DNA of 64,000 bases, from positions 62,001-126,000 of the forward strand of contig NZ_WXEW01000010.1 of assembly GCF_009901565.1 (NCBI RefSeq), in the 5' to 3' direction. The position numbers were made by a program, and so were the translations under genes. The notes below the pieces were generated by a model. That model ran no database searches, was not told the DNA's origin, and worked only from the letters and a program-made list of their open reading frames with translations. This DNA is from Herbidospora solisilvae. Lineage in GTDB: Bacteria > Actinomycetota > Actinomycetes > Streptosporangiales > Streptosporangiaceae. Positions 24,685 to 34,431 of this stretch are shown here, one piece after another (position 1 is the first letter of the stretch; each line of letters starts with the position of its first letter).

Positions 24685-26093
24685 CTGTCACCGACCGCCC
24701 GGAGCTGGAAGGCCTCGGGAACTACAAGTTCGGCTGGTCCGACCCCGACGCCGCCGGCGCCGTGGCGCGCCGCGGCCTGAACGAGGACGTCGTGCGGAAC
24801 ATCTCCGCGCTGAAGAACGAACCCGAGTGGATGCTCGACCTGCGTCTGAAGGGGCTGCGCCTGTTCGGCCGCAAGCCCATGCCGACCTGGGGTTCCGACC
24901 TCACGGGCATCGACTTCGACAACATCAAGTACTTCGTGCGGTCGACCGAGAAGCAGGCGGCGTCCTGGGACGAGCTGCCCGCCGACATCAAGAACACCTA
25001 CGACAAGCTGGGCATCCCCGAGGCCGAGAAGCAGCGGCTCATCGCGGGCGTCGCGGCCCAGTACGAGTCCGAGGTGGTCTACCACAAGATCCGTGAGGAC
25101 CTTGAGGAGAAGGGTGTCATCTTCGTCGACACCGACACCGGCCTGCGCGAGCACGAGGAGCTCTTCAAGGAGTACTTCGGCTCGGTGATCCCCGTCGGCG
25201 ACAACAAGTTCGCCGCGCTGAACACCGCCGTGTGGTCGGGCGGCTCGTTCATCTACGTGCCGCCGAACGTCAACGTCGAGATCCCGCTCCAGGCCTACTT
25301 CCGGATCAACACCGAGAACATGGGCCAGTTCGAGCGCACGCTGATCATCGTCGACGAGAACAGCTACGTGCACTACGTCGAAGGCTGCACCGCCCCGATC
25401 TACTCCAGCGACTCGCTGCACAGCGCGGTCGTGGAGATCATCGTGAAGAAGGGCGCCCGCTGCCGTTACACGACCATCCAGAACTGGTCGAACAACGTCT
25501 ACAACCTGGTCACCAAGCGCGCCGTGGCGTACGAGGGCGCGACCATGGAGTGGATCGACGGCAACATCGGGTCCAAGGTCACGATGAAGTACCCGGCCGT
25601 CTACCTGATGGGCGAGCACGCCAAGGGCGAGACCCTCTCCATCGCCTTCGCCGGCGAGGGCCAGCACCAGGACGCCGGCGCCAAGATGGTGCACCTGGCT
25701 CCGAACACGAGCAGCACCATCATCAGCAAGTCGGTGGCGCGCGGCGGTGGCCGCACCTCCTACCGGGGCCTGGTCCAGATCGAGGAGGGCGCCGCCGGAT
25801 CGGCCTCCACGGTCAAGTGCGACGCCCTGCTGGTCGACCAGATCAGCCGGTCCGACACCTATCCCTATGTCGACGTCCGCGAGGACGACGTGTCCATGGG
25901 CCACGAGGCGACCGTCTCGAAGGTCTCCGAAGACCAGCTCTTCTACCTGATGAGCCGCGGTCTGAACGAGGACGAGGCCATGGCCATGATCGTGCGCGGT
26001 TTCGTCGAGCCGATCGCCCGTGAACTTCCCATGGAGTACGCCTTGGAGCTCAACCGTCTGATCGAGCTGCAGATGGAAGGAGCGGTGGGCTAA
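24681..26093 (+). CDS. sufB: SufB, Fe-S scaffold subunit
   Basis: A 470-residue SufB, core of the SufBC2D scaffold where [Fe-S] clusters are built in the cytoplasm. Family landmarks include [52 protein letters not shown] with the conserved Cys, and the C-terminal [27 protein letters not shown] 24681 overlaps the sufR stop; the long open frame upstream belongs to sufR. Codon use and spacing match the rest of the operon. No inteins, which interrupt sufB in some actinobacteria, are present. Confidence 0.97.
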   Translation: MTVTDRPELEGLGNYKFGWSDPDAAGAVARRGLNEDVVRNISALKNEPEWMLDLRLKGLRLFGRKPMPTWGSDLTGIDFDNIKYFVRSTEKQAASWDELPADIKNTYDKLGIPEAEKQRLIAGVAAQYESEVVYHKIREDLEEKGVIFVDTDTGLREHEELFKEYFGSVIPVGDNKFAALNTAVWSGGSFIYVPPNVNVEIPLQAYFRINTENMGQFERTLIIVDENSYVHYVEGCTAPIYSSDSLHSAVVEIIVKKGARCRYTTIQNWSNNVYNLVTKRAVAYEGATMEWIDGNIGSKVTMKYPAVYLMGEHAKGETLSIAFAGEGQHQDAGAKMVHLAPNTSSTIISKSVARGGGRTSYRGLVQIEEGAAGSASTVKCDALLVDQISRSDTYPYVDVREDDVSMGHEATVSKVSEDQLFYLMSRGLNEDEAMAMIVRGFVEPIARELPMEYALELNRLIELQMEGAVG

Positions 26094-26095
26094 CC

Positions 26096-27214
26096 ATGGG
26101 TCTTGAGACCAAGCCGCTCGTGACCCTGCACGAGACGGCCTCCTTCGACCTGGCCGACTTCCCCGTCCCGACCGGACGCGAGGAGCAGTGGCGGTTCACG
26201 CCGCTGTCGCGGCTGAAGGGCCTGCACGACGGTACGGCCGTCAACGACGGCAACGACCGCACCGAGGTCCTGACCCCGTCCGGGGTGAGCTACGAGCTGG
26301 TCAGCCGGGAAGACCCCCGGATCGGCACGGCGGGCAAGCCGGCCGACCGGGTGGCGGCGCAGGCGTACAACGCGTTCGAGAAGGCCGGTGTCATCACCGT
26401 GCCCAAGGAGCTCGTGGCGTCGGAGCCGATCGTGGTGAACGTCCACGGGCAGGGCGGCACGGTGTTCCGCCACCTGCTCGTCGACGTCAAGCCGATGGCC
26501 GAGGCGGTCGTCGTGCTGAACTACACGGGCACCGGCGTGCAGGGGGCGAACGTCGAGTTCGTCGTCGGCGACGGCGCCAAGCTGACCGTGGTGTCGAACC
26601 AGGACTGGGACCGCGACGCCGTGCAGGTGGCGCAGTACACGACGCTGGTCGGCAGGGACGCCACCTTCAAGTCGGTCGTGGTCACCCTCGGGGGCGACCT
26701 GGTCCGCATCTCGCCGCGGGTGGCCTACACGGCGCCCGGCGGGCGGGCCGAGCTGGTCGGGCTCTACTTCGCCGACGCCGGTCAGCACCTGGAGCACCGC
26801 CTGCTGGTCGACCACAGCGTGCCCAACTGCGCCTCCGACGTCACCTACAAGGGCGGCCTCCAGGGTGACGACGCCCACACGGTCTGGATCGGCGACGTGA
26901 TCATCCGCGCCGAGGCCGAGGGCACCGACACCTACGAGCTCAACCGCAACCTGCTGCTGACCGACGGCGCCCGCGCCGACTCGGTGCCGAACCTGGAGAT
27001 CCTCACCGGCGAGATCGCCGGGGCGGGCCACGCGTCGGCCTCCGGCCGGCTCGACGACGAGCACATGTTCTACCTGCAGGCGCGCGGCATCCCCGCCGAC
27101 GAGGCCCGCAAGCTCATCGTCCACGGCTTCTTCAACGAGCTGATCCAGCGCATCGAGGTGCCGGAGATCCAGGAGAAGGTGCTGGCCGCCGTCGAGGCGG
27201 AGCTCGCGCGATGA
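26096..27214 (+). CDS. sufD: SufD, Fe-S scaffold subunit
   Basis: A 372-residue SufD, the SufB paralogue that completes the scaffold and contributes the conserved His to cluster assembly. The N-terminal EEQWRFTPLSRLKGL and the beta-helix end FYLQARGIPADEARKLIVHGFFNELIQRIEVPEI are diagnostic; ASASGRLDDEHMFYL is the SufB/D C-terminal signature. ATG 26096 begins two bases after the sufB stop, and its stop overlaps the Rieske gene start as ATGA. Confidence 0.96.
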   Translation: MGLETKPLVTLHETASFDLADFPVPTGREEQWRFTPLSRLKGLHDGTAVNDGNDRTEVLTPSGVSYELVSREDPRIGTAGKPADRVAAQAYNAFEKAGVITVPKELVASEPIVVNVHGQGGTVFRHLLVDVKPMAEAVVVLNYTGTGVQGANVEFVVGDGAKLTVVSNQDWDRDAVQVAQYTTLVGRDATFKSVVVTLGGDLVRISPRVAYTAPGGRAELVGLYFADAGQHLEHRLLVDHSVPNCASDVTYKGGLQGDDAHTVWIGDVIIRAEAEGTDTYELNRNLLLTDGARADSVPNLEILTGEIAGAGHASASGRLDDEHMFYLQARGIPADEARKLIVHGFFNELIQRIEVPEIQEKVLAAVEAELAR

Positions 27215-27528
27215 GCTTCGAAAAGGTCTGCAAGGTCGAGGACGTCCCCGACGAGGGCGTCATCGGCGTCGAGGTCGACGGCATCCCCGTGGCCCTCGTT
27301 CGCGAGGGCTCGGAGGTGTACGCCGTCCACGACGTCTGCTCCCACGCCGAGGTGCGCCTCAGCGAGGGAGAGGTCTACGACGGCACGCTGGAATGCTGGC
27401 TGCACGGATCGTGTTTCGACATCCGTACCGGCAAGCCCACGGGGCCGCCCGCGACCAGGCCCGTTCCCACATACCGAGTCAAGATCGAAGGCGACGACGT
27501 GTATGTCTCGCTCTCGAAGGAGTCATAA
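27211..27528 (+). CDS. Rieske-type ferredoxin in the suf operon
   Basis: A 105-residue Rieske [2Fe-2S] protein with the ligand motif CSHAEVRLSEG (Cys-X-His) and CWLHGSCFD (Cys-X2-His), without membrane segment or oxygenase domain. It resembles small dioxygenase-type ferredoxins, but its fixed place between sufD and sufC in actinobacteria suggests it supplies electrons for cluster assembly or serves as an early acceptor (inference). It starts on the sufD stop (ATGA). Confidence 0.9.
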   Translation: MSFEKVCKVEDVPDEGVIGVEVDGIPVALVREGSEVYAVHDVCSHAEVRLSEGEVYDGTLECWLHGSCFDIRTGKPTGPPATRPVPTYRVKIEGDDVYVSLSKES

Positions 27529-27529
27529 C

Positions 27530-28275
<746 letters not shown>

Positions 28276-28276
<1 letters not shown>

Positions 28277-29541
28277 TGTTCGACGTCGATCTCATCAGAA
28301 AGGACTTCCCGGTCCTTTCTCGTGAGCTGCCAGGAGGGCGCGCGCTCGTCTACCTGGACTCCGGCAACTCATCGCAGAAGCCGAACCAGGTGATCGAGGT
28401 CATGCGCGACCACCTGGCCAACCACTACAGCAACGTCGGCCGCGCCCACCACACGCTGGGCGCGGAGTCGACGGCCGCCTACGAGGACGCCCGCGACGCG
28501 ATCGCCGCGTTCGTCGGCGCCCCGTCGCGCGACGAGATCGTCTTCACCAAGAACGCCTCCGAGGCGCTCAACCTCGTCGCGTACGCCTTCGGCAACCCGA
28601 TCGCCACCGACGAGCGCTTCCGGGTCGGGCCGGGCGACGAGATCGTCATCAGCGAGATGGAGCACCACTCCAACATCGTGCCGTGGCAGCTGCTCGCCCA
28701 GCGGACCGGCGCCACGCTGCGCTGGTTCAAGGTGACCGACGAGGGCCGCCTCGACCTCGACGACCTCGACGACCTGGTCAACGAGCGCACCAAGATCGTG
28801 TCGATCGTCCACCAGTCCAACGTGCTGGGCACGGTCAACTCGGTCTCGCCGATCCTGGCCCGCGCCCGCGAGGTCGGCGCGCTGATGATGCTCGACGCGT
28901 CCCAGTCGGTGCCCCACATGCCGGTCGACGTCACCGAGCTCGGGGTCGACTTCGTGGCCTTCACCGGCCACAAGATGGTCGGCCCGTCGGGCATCGGCGT
29001 GTTGTGGGGCCGCCGGGAGCTGCTCGACGCCATGCCGCCGTTCCTCGGCGGCGGCGAGATGATCGAGGCGGTCTGGATGGACCGCTCGACCTACGCGCCC
29101 GTGCCGCACAAGTTCGAGGCCGGCACCCCGCCGATCGTCGAGGCCATCGGCCTGGGCGCGGCGGCGAACTACCTGACCGGCATCGGCATGGCCGACGTCA
29201 GGGCCCACGAGAAGACGCTGACCGGCTACGCCCTCGACGCGCTCGGCGAGGTCCCCGGCCTGAAGGTGATCGGCCCGCGCACGAACATCTCGCGGGGCGG
29301 CACGATCTCGTTCACCCTGAAGAACCTGTCGGGTGACGACATCCACCCCCACGACGTCGGGCAGATCCTCGACGACGCGTTCGGCATCGCCGTCAGAGTC
29401 GGTCACCACTGCGCCAGGCCGCTTCACCTGCGGTTCGGCATCCCCGCCACCACTCGTGCGTCGTTGTACCTTTACAACACCACGGACGAGATCGACGCCC
29501 TGGCGCGGGGGCTCCACCATGTGCAGAAGGTGTTCGGATGA
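28276..29541 (+). CDS. sufS: SufS, group II cysteine desulfurase
   Basis: A 421-residue PLP enzyme that takes sulfur from cysteine to supply the scaffold. Visible elements: the PLP lysine in FTGHKMVGPSGIGVLWG (about residue 233), the TKNASEALNLVAY cofactor loop, SEMEHHSNIVPW, and the catalytic Cys in RVGHHCARPLHLRFG (about residue 379) with the compact group II loop. It uses SufU, encoded next with an ATGA overlap, as sulfur acceptor. Confidence 0.97.
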
Positions 29542-29969
29542 TCGCTGAGTCGATGTACCAGGAACTGATCCTGGAGCACTACAAGCATCCCCAGGGCCGT
29601 GGCCTGCGCGACCCGTTCGACGCCGAGGTCCACCACGTCAACCCCACCTGCGGCGACGAGATCACGCTGCGGGTGAAGGTCGACGAGGGCAAGGTCCTCG
29701 ACGTCTCCTACGAGGGCCAGGGCTGCTCGATCAGCCAGGCCGCCGCCTCGGTGCTCCACGAGCTGGCCACCGGGTCGACCGTCGAGGAGAGCCTCGGCGT
29801 CGTCGACGAGTTCACCCGGCTGATGCAGGGCCGCGGCCAGGTGGAGGCCGACGAGGACGTCCTCGGCGACGCGGTCGCGTTCGCCGGGGTCGCCAAGTAT
29901 CCGGCGCGGGTCAAGTGCGCCCTGTTGTCCTGGATGGCGTACAAGGACGCCGTGGTGAGGAGTGCCTGA
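29538..29969 (+). CDS. sufU: SufU, zinc sulfur-transfer partner of SufS
   Basis: A 143-residue SufU with its zinc/sulfur ligands: NPTCGDE, GQGCSISQAA and RVKCALLSW, and the SufU-type insertion between the second and third Cys. It receives persulfide sulfur from SufS. The ATG overlaps the sufS stop; a GGTGAGGAG site within its end serves the next gene. Confidence 0.96.
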   Translation: MIAESMYQELILEHYKHPQGRGLRDPFDAEVHHVNPTCGDEITLRVKVDEGKVLDVSYEGQGCSISQAAASVLHELATGSTVEESLGVVDEFTRLMQGRGQVEADEDVLGDAVAFAGVAKYPARVKCALLSWMAYKDAVVRSA

Positions 29970-29970
29970 G

Positions 29971-30339
29971 ATGAGCAAGCCGACCGAGACCCCGACGGCC
30001 GCCCCCTACGACGGCGACCTGTCGCCCGACGAGGTCATGGAGGCCCTCCGCGACGTCGTCGACCCCGAGCTCGGCGTGAACGTCGTCGACCTCGGCCTGA
30101 TCTACGGCCTCAACCTCGACGCCGCCGGCGAGGGCGAGAAGCCGGTCGCCACGATCGACATGACGCTGACCAGCGCCGCCTGCCCGCTGACCGACGTCAT
30201 CGAAGACCAGGCCAACTCGGCGCTCGCCGACCTGGTCAGCGGCGTGGTCATCAACTGGGTGTGGCTGCCGCCGTGGGGTCCCGACAAGATCACCGACGAC
30301 GGCCGTGACCAGCTGAGGATGCTCGGCTTCAACGTGTGA
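29971..30339 (+). CDS. sufT: SufT/MIP18 (DUF59) metal-sulfur cluster assembly factor
   Basis: A 122-residue DUF59 protein, usual last gene of the actinobacterial suf operon, thought to help place clusters into target proteins. DVVDPELGVNVVDLGLIYGL is the DUF59 signature and the Cys in SAACPLTDVI the conserved cysteine. ATG 29971 is favoured over GTG 29962 because AGGAG (29958-29962) lies 8 bases before it. Confidence 0.93.
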   Translation: MSKPTETPTAAPYDGDLSPDEVMEALRDVVDPELGVNVVDLGLIYGLNLDAAGEGEKPVATIDMTLTSAACPLTDVIEDQANSALADLVSGVVINWVWLPPWGPDKITDDGRDQLRMLGFNV

Positions 30340-30644
30340 TTCCCACCGGGTTTCCCGGTGTAAGATACGAGGGTTGACTTCAAAGGCCGTCCGCTTTGGG
30401 AGCGGGCGGCCGTTTGCCGCGACTGTGAACCGCGGCGACTGCACACTGCTATGCAGTTTCTCGCGCCACGATGAGATCGGCGCGTTTATCGGGCGGTGCG
30501 CAGAGATGGCACTCGGCACCTTTGGAAGGGGTGCCCTCCCCCGATGCGGCGGATTGCCGCCCCGGTTTAATTTGGCTCGTCCTTTCGCAGAAGAGACGCG
30601 CCTGCGTGCTGCGGCACGTCCCTCTCACCGAAAGGCACGACCAC
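30340..30644 (+). other. Long structured leader of the DEAD-box gene
   Basis: About 305 bases without a convincing gene. A possible -10 is TAAGAT (30361-30366). Hairpins: 30385-30394 with 30402-30411 (10 bp, one G-T), and GGCACC/GGTGCC (30515-30520, 30530-30535). Long folded leaders are common for cold-responsive helicase messages. The in-frame extension to 30471 reads through this leader and is not supported by a binding site. Confidence 0.5.
30344..30360 (+). terminator. Short hairpin after the suf operon
   Basis: CACCGGG-TTT-CCCGGTG, perfect 7-bp stem, four bases after the sufT stop. No T-run follows; TAAGAT just downstream (30361-30366) could be a -10 for the helicase. Confidence 0.5.
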
Positions 30645-32462
30645 GTGACCATGCTCGAACCGACCATGTCCGCGACCGACTCCACCGACGAGGCCGTCAA
30701 CGGCTTCGCCGCGCTGGGGCTGCCGCGCCCACTGGTCACCGGGCTCGCCCGTCAGGGCATCGAATCGCCGTTCCCCATCCAGGAAGCCTGCATCCCCGAC
30801 ATTCTGACCGGCCACGACGTGCTCGGCCGCGGCCAGACCGGCTCGGGCAAGACGCTCGCGTTCGGGCTGCCGATGATGGCCCGCATCGCCGGTGACCGCG
30901 CGCTGCCCAAGCGTCCGCGCGCCATCATCCTGGTCCCCACCCGTGAGCTGGCCCTCCAGGTGAACGACGCCCTGGAGCCGCTCGGCCGGGGCCTGTCGCT
31001 GCGGATGAAGACCGTCGTCGGCGGCATGTCGATGGGCCGGCAGATCGAGGCGCTGCGCCGCGGCGTCGAGGTCATCGTCGCCACGCCGGGCCGTCTCACC
31101 GACCTGATCGAGCAGGGCGAGTGCTCGCTCGAGGACGTCGAGATCAGCATTCTCGACGAGGCCGACCACATGTGCGACCTGGGCTTCTTCCCGGTCGTCA
31201 GCGCGCTGCTCGACCAGACCCCGGTCCACGGCCAGCGGCTGCTGTTCTCGGCCACCCTCGACGGCGACGTCGACCAGCTCGTCAAGCGCTTCCTCGTCGA
31301 GCCGATCACCCACTCGCTCGCCCCGGCCACCTCGCCGGTCGAGACGATGGAGCACCACCTCGTGCAGGTGAGCTGGCAGGACAAGCCGGCCGTCACCGCC
31401 GAGATCGCCAACCGCGAGGGCCGCACCATCCTGTTCGTGCGCACCCAGCACGGCGTCGACCGCGTCGTGAAGCAGCTGGCCCGCGTCGGCGTCCAGGCCG
31501 GCGGCCTGCACGGCGGCAAGCGGCAGAACCAGCGCACCCGCATCCTCGGCGAGTTCCGCGAGGGCGGCATCAAGGTGCTCGTCTGCACCGACGTCGCCGC
31601 GCGCGGCATCCACGTCGACGACGTCTCGCTCGTGCTGCACGTCGACCCGCCGGCCGACCACAAGAGCTACCTGCACCGCGGCGGGCGCACCGCGCGGGCG
31701 GGCGAGAAGGGCAGCGTCCTGACGCTGGTCATGCCCAACGAGCGCCGCTCGACCGACGCCATGGCCCGCCGGGCCGGCATCACGCCCTCCCGGCACCGCG
31801 CCGTCCCGGGCGCCCCGGTGCTGGCCGACATCGCCGGGGCCCGCGAGCCCAGCGGCGAGTCGATCCCGGTCTGGGAGCCCGACATCCGCAAGCCGCTCCG
31901 CCCCCGCTCCGGTGGCCGCGACGAGCGTCCGTCGGGTGGCCGCAAGCGCTTCGAGGGCCGTCGCCGGTACGACGGCGACCGCCCCCAGAGCCACGACGAC
32001 CGTCCCCGCCGCGACTTCGGCGACGACCGTCCGCGCCGTGAGGGCGACGACCGGCCGCGCCGCGAGTTCGGGCACCGTCCGCGCTTCGCCCACGACGACC
32101 GGCCGCGCCGCGAGGGCGACGACCGGCCGCGTTTCCAGGGCGGCGACGACCGTCCGCGCCGTGAGGGCGACCGTCCCCGCCACAACGACGACCGGCCCCG
32201 TTACCGCGACGAGCGTCCCCGTTTCCAGGGCGACGACCGGCCGCGCCGGGACGCCTCCGCCCCGGCTCCGGCCCGGGGTCACTTCCGTGACGACCGGGCG
32301 CCGAGGGCGTACAACAACGACCGCGAGCGGCCCGTCCGTGACGACCGCGGCGGCGAGCCCCGCACGTTCGGCGAGGACCGCGCCCGCGGCGGCTTCCGCG
32401 GCCGGTCGGGCGGCGGCGGCTTCCGCCAGGGCCGTCCGGGTGGCCGCTTCAACGGCCGCTAG
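30645..32462 (+). CDS. DEAD-box ATP-dependent RNA helicase with repetitive basic tail
   Basis: A 605-residue RNA helicase. Core motifs in order: Q motif (FPIQEACIP), I GQTGSGKT, Ia PTRELALQV, II LDEADHMCD, III SATLDGD, then the C-terminal lobe with TDVAARGIHVDD and HRGGRTARAG. Residues about 440-540 are made of DDRPRR-like units and the end is Gly/Arg-rich (GGFRGRSGGGGFRQGRPGGR), a disordered RNA-binding tail. GTG 30645 follows GAAAGG at 9 bases; ATG 30651 and 30666 are alternatives. Likely role is in unwinding mRNA or assisting ribosome assembly. A strong terminator follows. Confidence 0.95.
   Translation: MTMLEPTMSATDSTDEAVNGFAALGLPRPLVTGLARQGIESPFPIQEACIPDILTGHDVLGRGQTGSGKTLAFGLPMMARIAGDRALPKRPRAIILVPTRELALQVNDALEPLGRGLSLRMKTVVGGMSMGRQIEALRRGVEVIVATPGRLTDLIEQGECSLEDVEISILDEADHMCDLGFFPVVSALLDQTPVHGQRLLFSATLDGDVDQLVKRFLVEPITHSLAPATSPVETMEHHLVQVSWQDKPAVTAEIANREGRTILFVRTQHGVDRVVKQLARVGVQAGGLHGGKRQNQRTRILGEFREGGIKVLVCTDVAARGIHVDDVSLVLHVDPPADHKSYLHRGGRTARAGEKGSVLTLVMPNERRSTDAMARRAGITPSRHRAVPGAPVLADIAGAREPSGESIPVWEPDIRKPLRPRSGGRDERPSGGRKRFEGRRRYDGDRPQSHDDRPRRDFGDDRPRREGDDRPRREFGHRPRFAHDDRPRREGDDRPRFQGGDDRPRREGDRPRHNDDRPRYRDERPRFQGDDRPRRDASAPAPARGHFRDDRAPRAYNNDRERPVRDDRGGEPRTFGEDRARGGFRGRSGGGGFRQGRPGGRFNGR
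31962..32260 (+). repeat. Degenerate DDRPRR-coding repeats in the helicase tail
   Basis: About 12 units of 12-30 bases built on GACGACCGxCCGCGCCGx, coding for DDRPRR(E/D)-type peptides with occasional RFQG inserts. Charged Asp and Arg alternate, a pattern expected of phase-separating tails. Confidence 0.8.
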
Positions 32463-32473
32463 TCAGCAGTAGA

Positions 32474-32507
32474 GAACGCCGGTTCCCCATGCGGGGGACC
32501 GGCGTTC
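32474..32507 (+). terminator. Terminator of the DEAD-box gene
   Basis: 15-bp stem with one mismatched (G-T) pair (32474-32488 with 32493-32507) and ATGC loop, 11 bases after the stop. Confidence 0.85.
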
Positions 32508-32556
32508 CGTCGTCTCACGGCAGGTCAAACGGCCGTTCCGTTCGATGGAACATCCG

Positions 32557-32575
32557 TGTCACGCCCTAGGTGACA
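32557..32575. promoter_or_regulatory. Inverted repeat upstream of the MocR-like gene
   Basis: TGTCAC-GCCCTAG-GTGACA, perfect 6-bp arms, 31 bases before the start. A second, weaker one (GTTCC-N7-GGAAC, 32535-32551) lies next to it. Candidate autoregulatory operator. Confidence 0.4.
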
Positions 32576-32605
32576 GAGACAGCCGAAACGACGGGGACAT
32601 GAACC

Positions 32606-33955
32606 ATGCGCAACCCACAAGGGCTCCGCGTGCCGATCCACTTGGGCCGCGGCGCCGCCGAGGCGCTGCCCGACCAGCTCGCCGGACAGCTCCGCCAGGC
32701 CATCGACTCGGGACAGCTCGCGGCGGGGATCCGCATGCCGTCCACGCGCACCATGGCCGTGGCGCTCAAGATCTCGCGGGGGGTGGCGCTGACGGCGTAC
32801 CAGATCCTGCACTCCGAGGGGTACGTCACCAGCCGCCACGGGTCGGGCACCTACGTCGCCGCGCGGGCGCGGCAGGCCGAACGGGCGCCGCTGCGCCCGC
32901 CTGCCCGGCCGAACGTCGTCGACATGCGGCCCGACCAGCCGACCGCCGACGCCTTCCCGCTGGCCGAGTGGCGGGCGGCCTGGCGCCGGGCCAGCCACCG
33001 CGTGCCCAGCGCCGCCGAGCCGCCGCCCGGCGGGCTGCCGGAGCTGCGGGCGGCCATCGCCGCCCACCTGCGCGACACCAGGGGGCTGGTGCTCGACCGG
33101 CACGAGATCGTGGTCACCACGGGCTGCGAGACGGCGCTCCAGCTCGCGGTTCCGGAGGGCCGTTCGGTCGTCGGGATCGAGGACCCGGCCCTGCCCCGCC
33201 TCAGGGAGGCCCTGGCGGGCCACAGGGGGCACGTCGTGCCCGTTCCGGTCAGTTCCACCGGACCGCAGGTTCCGGCCGGTGTGGACGCTCTGGTGCTCAC
33301 GCCCGACCGCAACGAGCCGCTGGGCTACCGCCTGCCGACCGAGCACCGCCGGGCGCTCGCGGCGTGGGCGGCCGACCGGGGGACCTACCTCATCGAACCG
33401 GCCTTCGACGGCCTGTTCAACGCCAGCCTGAACCCCTGCCCGTCGCTGCTGGCGCTGGGGGACCCGGAGACCACGATCATGCTCGGCTCCTTCCGCGAGC
33501 TGCTGACGCCGGGGATGCGGCTGGCCTACCTGGTCGTGCCGCGCCACCTGGCCGACGGGGTGCGGGAACGGGCCTGCGCGGTGCCGGAGACCTGCCAGCG
33601 GGCCGCCGCCGACCTGCTGTCGACAGGCGCGGTCACCCGCCGGGTCGACCGGCTGTCGGCGATCTTCGCCCGGCGCCGGACGATGGTCCGCCAGGCGCTG
33701 ACGGGGGTCCGGCGCGACACCAAGGTCATCGGCACCGAGACCGGCGCCACCGCGACCCTGCTGCTGCCCCGGGCGCTCCCGGCCCCCGCACTGGCCGAGC
33801 AGCTCCGGGCGCGGGGGGTCAGGGTGGCCACCCTCGCGGCCTTCCACCACCGGGGCGGCCGGGCCGGGAACGGGGTGGTGTTCGGCTTCGGCCACATCGA
33901 GGAGCCGGACCTGCGCCGGGCCCTGCGGATCATGGTCCGCGCCCTCTCGTCGTGA
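32606..33955 (+). CDS. MocR/GntR-type regulator with degraded aminotransferase domain
   Basis: A 449-residue regulator: winged helix (about residues 20-85, STRTMAVALKISRGVALTAYQIL) and an aminotransferase-like domain (about 110-449). Typical MocR proteins bind PLP through Lys in a SFSK segment; here the equivalent reads SFRELL with Glu298 where Lys should be. The pyridine-binding DDYD segment is EPAFD. Cofactor binding is therefore unlikely to be classical. ATG 32606 is preceded by GGGGA at about 9 bases. No obvious target gene is adjacent; hisE-hisG start 150 bases downstream on the same strand. Confidence 0.87.
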   Translation: MRNPQGLRVPIHLGRGAAEALPDQLAGQLRQAIDSGQLAAGIRMPSTRTMAVALKISRGVALTAYQILHSEGYVTSRHGSGTYVAARARQAERAPLRPPARPNVVDMRPDQPTADAFPLAEWRAAWRRASHRVPSAAEPPPGGLPELRAAIAAHLRDTRGLVLDRHEIVVTTGCETALQLAVPEGRSVVGIEDPALPRLREALAGHRGHVVPVPVSSTGPQVPAGVDALVLTPDRNEPLGYRLPTEHRRALAAWAADRGTYLIEPAFDGLFNASLNPCPSLLALGDPETTIMLGSFRELLTPGMRLAYLVVPRHLADGVRERACAVPETCQRAAADLLSTGAVTRRVDRLSAIFARRRTMVRQALTGVRRDTKVIGTETGATATLLLPRALPAPALAEQLRARGVRVATLAAFHHRGGRAGNGVVFGFGHIEEPDLRRALRIMVRALSS

Positions 33956-34108
33956 CTTTCCCACACCTTCGATGGAAGCGGTCCCGGGCCGCGAAGCCGA
34001 GCGCCACTGACGGGCGTTCGGCCGGGTGAAGTGGCCCGGGGGCGACACGGGTCTCGCTCAGTGGACGCTGCCGTGTTCCAGGCGGTGACCCCCATTAGGC
34101 TTGGGCGA

Positions 34109-34372
34109 GTGACGACGTTCGATGAGCTCTACGACGTGCTGTCCGAGAAGGCCCGCACCCGTCCCGAAGGGTCGGGGACCGTGAAGGCGCTCGACGCCGG
34201 GGTCCACTCGATCGGCAAGAAGATCGTCGAGGAGGCCGCCGAGGTCTGGATGGCGGCGGAGTACGAATCGGCCGACCGGACCGCCGAGGAGATCTCGCAG
34301 CTGCTCTACCACCTCCAGGTGCTCATGCTGGCCCGCGGGATCGGGCTCGACGAGGTCTACAAGCATCTTTAG
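34109..34372 (+). CDS. hisE: Phosphoribosyl-ATP pyrophosphatase
   Basis: An 87-residue HisE, the second step of histidine synthesis, hydrolysing phosphoribosyl-ATP to phosphoribosyl-AMP. The all-alpha MazG-like core is clear: [16 protein letters not shown] and [18 protein letters not shown] with the acidic metal ligands. GTG 34109 gives normal family length and sits 7 bases after TAGGCT, a leaderless arrangement; the upstream in-frame extension to 34031 is not supported. hisG follows 59 bases later on the same strand. Confidence 0.95.
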   Translation: MTTFDELYDVLSEKARTRPEGSGTVKALDAGVHSIGKKIVEEAAEVWMAAEYESADRTAEEISQLLYHLQVLMLARGIGLDEVYKHL

Positions 34373-34431
34373 GGCACCCCCGGGTGCCCGGACCTCGCTC
34401 ATCTCAGAGGCCATCCCGAAAGGTTCCAACC

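Noticed and set aside
32541-33977. TTCGATGGAA present on both sides of the MocR gene (32541-32550 and 33968-33977) as attachment or target-site duplication
   Set aside because: No transposase or integrase, no terminal inverted repeats, and the gene has host-like composition; a 10-base match can be chance.
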